14,141 nt of DNA from assembly GCA_011390055.1 (NCBI GenBank), contig JAABTC010000014.1, forward strand, positions 1-14,141, given 5' to 3'. A program made the translations under genes and the position numbers. The DNA is from Burkholderiales bacterium (GTDB lineage Bacteria; Pseudomonadota; Gammaproteobacteria; Burkholderiales; Burkholderiaceae_C). How positions within the stretch are numbered: position 1 is the stretch's first letter; each line of letters starts with the position of its first letter. The notes under the pieces are model-generated. The model was not told the origin of the DNA, made no database searches, and saw only the letters and a list, made by a program, of their open reading frames with translations. Shown piece after piece: positions 6,478 through 13,232 of this stretch.

Positions 6478-8295
6478 TCAACCGGTGGTGGCGTCCTGCG
6501 CGGCGGCCACGCGGACCTGGTTGCGCCCTTCGCGCTTGGCCGACAGCAGTTCGCGGTCGGCGCGCTGCAGCAGCGCGTGCGCCGAGGCGTCGGCGCCGCG
6601 CGTGTCGGCCACCCCGGCCGAAAAGCTCGTTCCCGGCCCACCGCCGCTGCCGAGCTGCAGCGGGGCCTGCACGCGCCAGCGCTCGAGCAGGCGCGCCAGC
6701 TTGCGGCGTGCAGCGGCGGCTTCGGTGCCCGGCATCAACACACAGAACTCCTCACCGCCGTAGCGGCAGGCCACGTCGCTGCGGCGCAGCGAGGCTGCGA
6801 GCAGGCGGCCGAAGGCCGCGAGCAGGCGGTCGCCCGCGTCGTGGCCGAGCTCGTCGTTGACCTGTTTGAAGTGGTCCAGGTCGAGGATCGCCACCGACAT
6901 CGGACGCTCGTCGCGGCGGGCTGCGGCCCAGAGGGCAGGCAGCATCTCGTTCATGTAACGGCGGTTGTACAGCCCGGTGAGTGCATCGCGCGTGGCGTGC
7001 TGCAACAGTGCCGCCTGCAAGGTCTGCACCTCCTCGATCTTGTGCGACAGCTCGCGGTTGGTCGCCTCGAGCTCGGCCTGCGCGCGCTCGCTGGCACGCC
7101 GCTCCGCGTCTTTTTCGTCGAGTTCGAGCCGGAGCTTGAGCAGTTCGGTCTGCAAAGCCGCCGCCTGGTAACGCGCGCGTGACGCGATCGAAGCCCGCTG
7201 GCCGGTCAGCGCATGACAGCGCCGCAGCGTGCGCAGGGCCGCCGTGGTGTCACCAGCGGCCTCCTGCAGGCGCGACAAACGTTCGTTCACGGCGCACAGC
7301 AGTCGCAAACTCGCGCCGGCGGGCGCGGCTTCGGCATCCCGGCAGGCCGCTTCCAGCTGGGCCAGTGCGCTGGCCGGATGGCCATCGTGTTCGGCCAGCA
7401 GGGCCACCGCGAGTGCCAGCTCGAGGTGCTCGTCGGGGATGTTCTCGCGTTCCACTGCCAGCGCCTGGTTCACCAAGTCGCGCCCGAGCGCCAACGCGCC
7501 AGCCTGCAGGGCGGCGATCGCCAGCGTTTCGAACGCCGGCGCCAGACTGCCGCGGCCGTGCGGGTCGGCGGGAACCGCCAGCACCGCCGCAATGTCGGGC
7601 AGTGTCTCGCGCGCGCGGCCCAGCTCGGTCAGGCAGATCACGCGGTTGACGCGCAACACGCACAGCAGGCGCGCATTGCCAGCGCCGGCAGAGCGGGCGA
7701 TGCCGGCATCGACATGCTCGAGGGCCAGGCTGTAGTCACCGAGCTGGAGCAGCTCGTGGGCCAGATTGCAGTGCAGCACTGCATCGAAGCCGTTGCCGCG
7801 CCCGGGATTGGCGTCGCGCAGCGCTTGGTACATGTAGGCAAACGCGTGCTCGGACTCGTTGCGCGCCGAATAGCAGCCGGCGATGGTGTTCAACAGCACG
7901 CCACGCTGTTCGCCGCGCAGCACTTTCAAGCCTTCGTCGCGCAACGCCAACGCAGCAGCGAGCGATTCGTCGAACCTGCCTTCGCGCCACAGGCCGCGCG
8001 CCAGGCCGGTGCGCGCGAGCACCTGCCCCGCCCGATCGCCGTGCGCCTCGAAGAGCGTCAGGGCGCGGGACAGCTCGGGCTCGGCATCGCGCGGCCGGGC
8101 AAAGTACAGCAGGTGAAAACCCCGCGCCAGCCGGGCCCACCCCTCTCCGGTCTCGTCTTGGCGGGCTTGGGCCAGGGCCAGGGCCTGGTCGGCGGACGCG
8201 ATGGCGCGTGCTGAATCGAGGTGCAGCAACTTCCAGGCACGCTTGGCCAGCCGGGTTGCTTCGCTGGCACGCGGTCGGGAGGCAACGGCAGGCAT
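6478..8295 (-). CDS. TPR-containing diguanylate cyclase (GGDEF domain)
   Basis: A 605-residue cytoplasmic protein that should make cyclic di-GMP from two GTP. Residues ~15-360 are helical repeats of TPR type, for example WARLARGFHLLYFARPRDAE and NLAHELLQLGDYSLALEHVD. Residues ~375-430 are rich in Leu, Glu and Lys and look like a coiled coil leading into the catalytic domain. The GGDEF domain (~435-600) begins with HATRDALTGLYNRRYMNEML. It carries the metal-binding LDLDHFKQVND and the active-site GGEEF at 513-517, preceded by RRSD at 504-507, the RxxD inhibitory site for product feedback. No EAL domain, signal peptide or membrane segment is seen, so TPR contacts probably supply the input signal. 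The gene follows icmF by 38 bases on the same strand and may be co-transcribed. No good Shine-Dalgarno is visible; a hairpin sits directly before the start. Confidence 0.9.
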   Translation of the reverse strand: MPAVASRPRASEATRLAKRAWKLLHLDSARAIASADQALALAQARQDETGEGWARLARGFHLLYFARPRDAEPELSRALTLFEAHGDRAGQVLARTGLARGLWREGRFDESLAAALALRDEGLKVLRGEQRGVLLNTIAGCYSARNESEHAFAYMYQALRDANPGRGNGFDAVLHCNLAHELLQLGDYSLALEHVDAGIARSAGAGNARLLCVLRVNRVICLTELGRARETLPDIAAVLAVPADPHGRGSLAPAFETLAIAALQAGALALGRDLVNQALAVERENIPDEHLELALAVALLAEHDGHPASALAQLEAACRDAEAAPAGASLRLLCAVNERLSRLQEAAGDTTAALRTLRRCHALTGQRASIASRARYQAAALQTELLKLRLELDEKDAERRASERAQAELEATNRELSHKIEEVQTLQAALLQHATRDALTGLYNRRYMNEMLPALWAAARRDERPMSVAILDLDHFKQVNDELGHDAGDRLLAAFGRLLAASLRRSDVACRYGGEEFCVLMPGTEAAAARRKLARLLERWRVQAPLQLGSGGGPGTSFSAGVADTRGADASAHALLQRADRELLSAKREGRNQVRVAAAQDATTG

Positions 8296-8313
8296 GCGCG
8301 ATTATCGACGCGC
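8296..8313 (-). promoter_or_regulatory. Hairpin immediately upstream of the cyclase start codon
   Basis: On the minus strand GCGCG, an 8-base AT-rich loop and CGCGC form a perfect 5-base stem that ends at the base just before the ATG (8295). It occupies the place where a ribosome binding site should be, and no purine-rich Shine-Dalgarno is present. It may limit translation of the diguanylate cyclase, but a short stem of this kind can also occur by chance in DNA this rich in G and C. Confidence 0.25.
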
Positions 8314-8333
8314 CCCGTCAACCCGCGCAGGCC

Positions 8334-11300
8334 TTACATGCTGCGCCGGTACTGCCCCCCCACTTCGAACAGCGCGCCCGTGATCTGTCCGAGCGAGCAA
8401 ACCCGCACCGCGTCGATCAGCACCTCGAAGACGTTGCGGTTGTCGATCACTGCCTGGCGCAGGCGCTGGAGCATCGCCGGCGCCTGGCCGGCATGGCGGC
8501 TGTGGAAGTCGCACAGGCGCTGCAGTTGCGACTGCTTCTCCGCGTCGGTCGATCGGGCGAGTTCGATGTGCTGCGGCGCGGCTTCGGCCTGCGGGTTGCG
8601 GAAGGTGTTGACGCCGACGATCGGGACCTCACCGGTGTGCTTCTGCATCTCGTAGTGCATGCTTTCTTCCTGGATCTTGCCGCGCTGATAGCCGGTCTCC
8701 ATCGCGCCGAGCACGCCGCCGCGTTCGGCAATCTTCTCGAATTCGGCCAGCACCGCCTCCTCGACCAACTCGGTCAGCTCGTCGATGATGAAGCTGCCCT
8801 GACCCGGGTTCTCGTTCTTGGCCAGGCCCCACTCGCGGTTGATGATCAGCTGGATCGCCATCGCGCGACGCACGCTCTCCTCGGTCGGCGTGGTGATGGC
8901 CTCGTCGTAGGCGTTGGTGTGCAGGCTGTTGCAGTTGTCGTAGATGGCGATCAGCGCCTGCAGCGTGGTGCGGATGTCGTTGAACTGGATTTCCTGGGCG
9001 TGCAATGAGCGCCCCGACGTCTGGACGTGGTACTTCAACTTCTGGCTGCGCTCGTTGGCGCCATAGCGGTCGCGCATCGAGGTGGCCCAGATGCGGCGGG
9101 CCACGCGCCCCATCACGTTGTACTCGGGGTCCATGCCGTTGGAAAAGAAGAACGACAGGTTGGGCGCGAAGTCGTCGATGTGCATGCCGCGCGCGAGATA
9201 CGCCTCGACGAAGGTGAAGCCGTTGGACAACGTGAAGGCGAGCTGGCTGATCGGGTTGGCACCGGCCTCGGCGATGTGGTAACCCGAGATGCTGACCGAG
9301 TAGAAGTTGCGCACGTCGTGGTGCACGAAGTACTCGGCGATGTCGCCCATCACTTTCAGGCTGAACTCGGTCGAGAAGATGCAGGTGTTCTGGCCCTGGT
9401 CTTCCTTCAGGATGTCGGCCTGCACCGTGCCGCGCACGTTGGCCAGCGTCCACTCGCGGATCTTGGCCGCCTCGGTGTCGGTGGGCTCGCGGCCGTTGTC
9501 GGCCTTGAACTTGTCCAGGTTCTGGTCGATGGCGGTGGCCATGAACATCGCCAGGATCGTCGGCGCCGGGCCGTTGATCGTCATGCTGACCGAGGTCGCT
9601 GGGTGCGTGAGCTCGAAGCCCGAGTACAGCACCTTCATGTCGTCCAGGGTGGCGATGCTCACGCCCGAGTTGCCGACCTTGCCGTAGATGTCGGGCCGCG
9701 GGTCCGGATCGTGGCCGTAGAGGGTGACCGAGTCGAACGCCGTGGACAGGCGCTTGGCCGGCATCCCGGCGCTGACCATCTTGAAGCGCCGGTTGGTGCG
9801 GAAGGCGTCGCCCTCGCCGGCGAACATCCGCGTCGGGTCCTCGCCTTCGCGCTTGAAGGCGAAGGTGCCCGCGGTGTAGGGAAAGCTGCCGGGCACGTTG
9901 TCCAGCAGCAGCCACTTCAGCAACTCGCCATGGCACTCGTAGCCGGGCAGCGCCACCTTGCGGATCTTGCTGCCCGACAGGGTGGTGTGTGTCAGTGCGG
10001 TGCGGATCTCCTTGTCGCGGATCTTCACCACGTATTCGTCGCCGGCATAGGCGCGCTGCATGTCGGGCCACATCGCCAGCAGCTTCTTCGCGCTCGGGTC
10101 CAGGCGCGCTTCGCGTTGCTCGGCCAGGTTGACCGTGGCCTCGGCCGCGCGCGCCTTGTCGGGCTTGTCGACCGTGAGCATCGCTGCGACGGCGCGCAGC
10201 TGCTGGATCTCGCGCGCCAGCGCGGCCTGCTCGCGGGCGCGGCGCTTGTAGCCGCGCACCGTGTCGGCAATCTCGGCCAGGTAGCGCACGCGTGCGGCAG
10301 GCACGATCGGCACCTGGTGCGTGCTGTGGCGCGTGGCGACCTTGGGCAGGCGGCCCTCGCTCAAGCGCAGGCCGGCTTGCGACAGGCGCTGCTTCAGCGC
10401 CTGGTACAGCGCGGTCACGCCGTCGTCGTTGAAGCGGCTGGCCATGGTGCCGAAGACAGGCATCTGCTCGGGCGGCTCCTTGAAGGCTTCGCGGTTGCGC
10501 TGCACCTGCTTGGCCACGTCGCGCAGCGCGTCGGCCGCGCCTTTGCGGTCGAACTTGTTGATGGCGACGAACTCGGCGAAGTCGAGCATGTCGATCTTCT
10601 CCAGCTGGCTGGCCGCACCGAACTCGGGTGTCATCACGTAGACCGGGATGTCCACCAGCGGAACGATCGCCGCGTCACCCTGGCCGATGCCCGAGGTCTC
10701 GACGACGACGAGGTCGAAGCCGGCCACCTTGCAGGCGGCCAGCACGTCGGGCAGGGCCTGGCTGATCTCGGAGCCGAAGTCGCGGGTGGCAAGGCTGCGC
10801 ATGAAGACGCGCTGACCTTTGCCGTCGACGCCGGGCCGCCCCAAGGCGGCGGGAGCCCCCTCGGGGGGTGGCGAAGTCCGCGCAGCGGCAAGCCTGGGGG
10901 CCGTCCACTCGCCGATGGCGTTCATCCGGATGCGGTCGCCGAGCAAGGCTCCGCCGCTCTTGCGCCGCGAAGGGTCGATCGAGATCACCGCAATGCGCAG
11001 GGCGTCGTCCTGGTCCAGGCGCAGGCGGCGGATCAGCTCGTCGGTCAGGCTCGACTTGCCGGCCCCGCCGGTGCCGGTGATGCCGACGACCGGCGTAGCA
11101 GCCACCGCGGCGCGCTCGTGCAGTGCCTGCACCAGCGCCGGGTCGGCCCGGCCGTTCTCCAGCGCGGTGATCATCTGCGCCAGCGCGCGCCACGCTGCAT
11201 CGCCATGGCCCGCCAATGCGTCGACTGAGGTCGGGGCGTGCACCGACAGATCGACGTCGGCCCGCATCATCATCTCGCCGATCATCCCCTGCAGGCCCAT

Positions 11301-11705
11301 CTTCTGCCCGTCCTCGGGGCTGAAGATGCGCACGCCGTGGTCGGCAAGTTCGCGGATCTCCTCCGCAACGATCACCCCGCCACCGCCGCCGAAAACCTGG
11401 ATCCGCTCGCCGCCGCGCTGGCGCAGAAGCTCGACCATGTACTTGAAGTATTCGACATGGCCGCCCTGGTAGGAGCTGACCGCGATCGCCTGCGCGTCCT
11501 CCTGCAGCGCCGCGGTCACCACCTCGTCGACCGAACGGTTGTGGCCGAGATGGATGACCTCGGCGCCCATGCCCTGCAGGATGCGGCGCATGATGTTGAT
11601 CGCCGCATCATGGCCATCGAACAGGCTGGCCGCGGTGACGAAGCGCACCTTGTGCTGCGGCCGGTAGGCGGCCAGGGCTCGGTGTTCGGCGGAGAGGTCG
11701 GTCAT
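8334..11705 (-). CDS. icmF: Fused isobutyryl-CoA mutase (B12 domain, G-protein chaperone domain, mutase domain)
   Basis: A 1123-residue adenosylcobalamin enzyme interconverting isobutyryl-CoA and n-butyryl-CoA (related branched acyl-CoAs are also used). Residues ~17-155 are the B12-binding domain, with FDGHDAAINIMRR giving His32 as lower axial ligand. Residues ~200-450 are a MeaB-like GTPase chaperone: P-loop GTGGAGKSS (211-219), ETSGIGQGD (336-344) and NKFD (383-386). Residues ~560-1120 are the mutase barrel. Gln772 in GQNTCIF replaces the arginine of methylmalonyl-CoA mutase, and Phe628 in RMFAG replaces its tyrosine. Both point to isobutyryl-CoA, and they correspond to Phe598 and Gln742 of Cupriavidus IcmF as I recall it, with a constant offset of 30. 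The start MTDLSAEHRAL matches the expected N-terminus; the frame stays open far upstream but only across other genes. Oddity: residues ~269-291 are encoded by an inserted repeat. The Shine-Dalgarno is weak. Confidence 0.95.
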   Translation of the reverse strand: MTDLSAEHRALAAYRPQHKVRFVTAASLFDGHDAAINIMRRILQGMGAEVIHLGHNRSVDEVVTAALQEDAQAIAVSSYQGGHVEYFKYMVELLRQRGGERIQVFGGGGGVIVAEEIRELADHGVRIFSPEDGQKMGLQGMIGEMMMRADVDLSVHAPTSVDALAGHGDAAWRALAQMITALENGRADPALVQALHERAAVAATPVVGITGTGGAGKSSLTDELIRRLRLDQDDALRIAVISIDPSRRKSGGALLGDRIRMNAIGEWTAPRLAAARTSPPPEGAPAALGRPGVDGKGQRVFMRSLATRDFGSEISQALPDVLAACKVAGFDLVVVETSGIGQGDAAIVPLVDIPVYVMTPEFGAASQLEKIDMLDFAEFVAINKFDRKGAADALRDVAKQVQRNREAFKEPPEQMPVFGTMASRFNDDGVTALYQALKQRLSQAGLRLSEGRLPKVATRHSTHQVPIVPAARVRYLAEIADTVRGYKRRAREQAALAREIQQLRAVAAMLTVDKPDKARAAEATVNLAEQREARLDPSAKKLLAMWPDMQRAYAGDEYVVKIRDKEIRTALTHTTLSGSKIRKVALPGYECHGELLKWLLLDNVPGSFPYTAGTFAFKREGEDPTRMFAGEGDAFRTNRRFKMVSAGMPAKRLSTAFDSVTLYGHDPDPRPDIYGKVGNSGVSIATLDDMKVLYSGFELTHPATSVSMTINGPAPTILAMFMATAIDQNLDKFKADNGREPTDTEAAKIREWTLANVRGTVQADILKEDQGQNTCIFSTEFSLKVMGDIAEYFVHHDVRNFYSVSISGYHIAEAGANPISQLAFTLSNGFTFVEAYLARGMHIDDFAPNLSFFFSNGMDPEYNVMGRVARRIWATSMRDRYGANERSQKLKYHVQTSGRSLHAQEIQFNDIRTTLQALIAIYDNCNSLHTNAYDEAITTPTEESVRRAMAIQLIINREWGLAKNENPGQGSFIIDELTELVEEAVLAEFEKIAERGGVLGAMETGYQRGKIQEESMHYEMQKHTGEVPIVGVNTFRNPQAEAAPQHIELARSTDAEKQSQLQRLCDFHSRHAGQAPAMLQRLRQAVIDNRNVFEVLIDAVRVCSLGQITGALFEVGGQYRRSM
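10833..10902. repeat. Short GC-rich hairpin repeat inserted in frame within icmF
   Basis: A ~70-bp block that differs in style from the flanking coding sequence. It has imperfect inverted ends (GGCCGCCCC at 10834-10842 and GGGGGCC at 10896-10902) and a central hairpin of CCCCC (10856-10860) and a G6 run (10863-10868). It resembles, from memory, a short dispersed repeat that is frequent between genes in Burkholderiales. On the icmF strand it is open and encodes a low-complexity segment, residues ~269-291 (PRLAAARTSPPPEGAPAALG and flanking residues). No second copy occurs in this window, so the repeat status rests on its structure and on recall. Confidence 0.6.
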
Positions 11706-11731
11706 GGCGGGTCCGGCTGGGTCGAGTGACG

Positions 11732-11747
11732 TTGACGTAAACGTCAA
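11732..11747. promoter_or_regulatory. Palindrome TTGACGT-AA-ACGTCAA, candidate LiuR-type operator for icmF
   Basis: Perfect 7-base arms around a 2-base centre, 26 bases upstream of the icmF ATG and 67 bases upstream of the divergent gene at 11815. The sequence closely resembles, from memory, the 16-base motif assigned to LiuR, a MerR-family regulator of branched-chain amino acid and related acyl-CoA catabolism in proteobacteria, whose predicted targets include acyl-CoA mutase genes. The arms also contain TTGACG on each strand, which could serve as -35 elements in both directions, but I see no good -10. No MerR-family gene is in the window. Confidence 0.5.
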
Positions 11748-11814
11748 TCGCGATGATGCCATCGTTCGCCCGGACCTGACGCCAGGCACTGCACAGCGGG
11801 CACAATCGCGCTCC

Positions 11815-12405
11815 ATGGCCCCACCCTCGCCTCGCCCTGCTCTGCCCCAGCGCACAGCCTCCGGGCATGCCGAGCTGGCCACGCGCAGCAAACGCTTGTC
11901 GCAGCGCCACCGCACCGTGTTGCTGCTGGTGGATGGGCGGCGCAGCGAGCATGACGTGCGCAAGCTCGCTGCGCAGGCCGGCGCCGGCGCGGAATGCCTG
12001 GACGACCTGCTCACCCTGGGCTTGGTGGCGCTCGACGGCGGCGCACCGGCCGACGCCATGGTGACGCTGGCGGCAGGTGGTGAATCGTCCCTGTTGCCGT
12101 CTTCGCATTCACTGCATGGCGAGTCGGTCTGGTCGGCTTTCGGCGAAGACAGCAGCCCGCCCACCGACCGCCCGTTCCATGAAGCGCGCGAACTGCTGTT
12201 GCGTGCGGTGCGCCAGGAGGCACCGGTCAGTGGTGCGCTGACCCTGCTCAAGTTGCGCCGGGCCACCAGCCGCGGAGCGCTCGAGTCCCTGCTCGACGAG
12301 GTGGAACTGCGCCTGCGCAAGCCGCGGCGGCAGATCATCGCGGCCCAGACCATGCGCCATGTACGCCACCTGCTGAGCCTTCCCACGGCATCGCGACCGA
12401 CCTGA
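11815..12405 (+). CDS. Unrecognised small protein with possible winged-helix N-terminus
   Basis: A 196-residue protein that I cannot assign to a named family. After a Pro-rich leader, residues ~18-73 contain RHRTVLLLVDGRRSEHDVRK and then an amphipathic stretch ending in LDDLLTLGLVAL. This 'xxLDGxRSxxEL...LxxLxxxGL' layout resembles small winged-helix domains. Residues ~74-120 are a low-complexity linker, and ~121-188 are helical and strongly basic (KLRRATSRG, LRLRKPRRQ). There is no signal peptide or membrane segment. ATG 11815 is chosen because the frame upstream of it is Asp/Val/Arg-rich without pattern and overlaps the icmF promoter; the Shine-Dalgarno is weak. It is 19 bases before coaX on the same strand, so the two are probably co-transcribed. 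A DNA- or RNA-binding role is only a guess from basicity. Confidence 0.65.
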   Translation: MAPPSPRPALPQRTASGHAELATRSKRLSQRHRTVLLLVDGRRSEHDVRKLAAQAGAGAECLDDLLTLGLVALDGGAPADAMVTLAAGGESSLLPSSHSLHGESVWSAFGEDSSPPTDRPFHEARELLLRAVRQEAPVSGALTLLKLRRATSRGALESLLDEVELRLRKPRRQIIAAQTMRHVRHLLSLPTASRPT

Positions 12406-12424
12406 CGCAACGGCCGCGGCGCGC

Positions 12425-13222
12425 ATGAGCTTCCTGGCCATCGACATCGGCAACACGCGCCTGAAGTGGGCGCTCTATGCCGCAGCCCGACCTGGCGCCG
12501 CACTGCTGGACAGCGGTGCCGTGTTCCTCGAGACCATCGACACGCTGGCCGAGGACCAATGGCAGGCGCTGGCTGCGCCGAGCAGCATGCTCGGCTGCAA
12601 CGTCGCCGGCGACGCGGTGCGGCGCCGCGTCGAAGAGCAGCTCGAGCTGTGGGACTTGCCGCCGCGCTGGGTCGTGCCTGCTGCAAAGGACGACGGCGTC
12701 GTCAACGGCTACGAGTACCCCACGCGGCTCGGCTCCGACCGCTGGGCGGCCCTCGTCGGCGCGCGCTGGCACGTGCAGCAGCAGGCGCGCGAGCATGGCG
12801 CACCCGAGCGGCCGGCGCTGGTGGTGATGGTGGGCACCGCGGTCACGGTCGACTCGCTCGATGCCGAGGGGCGCTTCCTCGGCGGACTGATCATGCCGGG
12901 CTTCGGCCTGATGCTGCGCGCGCTTGAACAAGGCACCTCCGGCCTGCGCGTGCCGACGGGCGAGGTGGTCGACTTCCCCACCAACACCAGCGACGCGCTG
13001 ATGAGCGGCGGCGCCCACGCGCTGGCCGGTGCGATCGAGCGCATCCACCGCAAGCTGGTGGCGCGCTGCGGGGTCGAGCCGCTGTTGCTGATGACCGGCG
13101 GCGCGGCGGTGAAGATGGCGCCGATCACCGACCTGCCGTTCGAGATGCTCGACTCGCTGATCTTCGATGGGCTGCTGACCTTGCAGTCGCACCGGCCGCA
13201 GCCAGCGCCACCGGGCCCGTGA
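12425..13222 (+). CDS. coaX: Type III pantothenate kinase
   Basis: A 265-residue ASKHA-fold kinase that phosphorylates pantothenate with ATP, the first committed step of coenzyme A synthesis. The N-terminal phosphate-binding motif is FLAIDIGNTRLKW (Asp7 to Lys14). GSDRWAALVGA places the expected catalytic Asp at 104. MVGTAVTVDSLDAEGRFLGG (135-153) and LIMPGFGLML complete the family signature. Length fits the family (about 250-265). These kinases typically have high Km for ATP and resist CoA feedback. The gene follows the unrecognised gene by 19 bases; in many related genomes a biotin ligase gene (birA) is next to coaX, but it is not seen here. It converges on hslU, with only 10 bases between the stops. 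CoA supply fits the neighbouring acyl-CoA metabolism only in a general way. Confidence 0.93.
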   Translation: MSFLAIDIGNTRLKWALYAAARPGAALLDSGAVFLETIDTLAEDQWQALAAPSSMLGCNVAGDAVRRRVEEQLELWDLPPRWVVPAAKDDGVVNGYEYPTRLGSDRWAALVGARWHVQQQAREHGAPERPALVVMVGTAVTVDSLDAEGRFLGGLIMPGFGLMLRALEQGTSGLRVPTGEVVDFPTNTSDALMSGGAHALAGAIERIHRKLVARCGVEPLLLMTGGAAVKMAPITDLPFEMLDSLIFDGLLTLQSHRPQPAPPGP

Positions 13223-13232
13223 CGAGGCCCGG
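13211..13232. terminator. Hairpin at the coaX/hslU convergent junction
   Basis: CCGGGCC (13211-13217) and GGCCCGG (13226-13232) form a perfect 7-base stem with an 8-base loop. The loop contains the coaX TGA stop, and the right arm ends one base before the hslU stop triplet (13233-13235). There is no T-run on either strand. The symmetry suits a shared terminator for two genes whose stops are 10 bases apart. Confidence 0.45.

Noticed and set aside
10833..10902. The repeat as a frameshift or sequencing artefact disrupting icmF
   Set aside because: The frame is continuous on both sides, and all downstream mutase motifs are intact to the expected C-terminus, so the gene is not a pseudogene.
9027..11228. 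733-codon open frame on the plus strand opposite icmF
   Set aside because: Its translation is Arg/Gly/His/Val-rich without any domain pattern, and it mirrors the strong icmF gene codon by codon. Long antisense frames are expected in DNA this GC-rich.
8334..12686. A 1450-residue version of IcmF starting far upstream
   Set aside because: The extra N-terminal part is antisense to coaX and the unknown gene and is Arg/Ser-rich without pattern. The conserved IcmF N-terminus begins at 11705.
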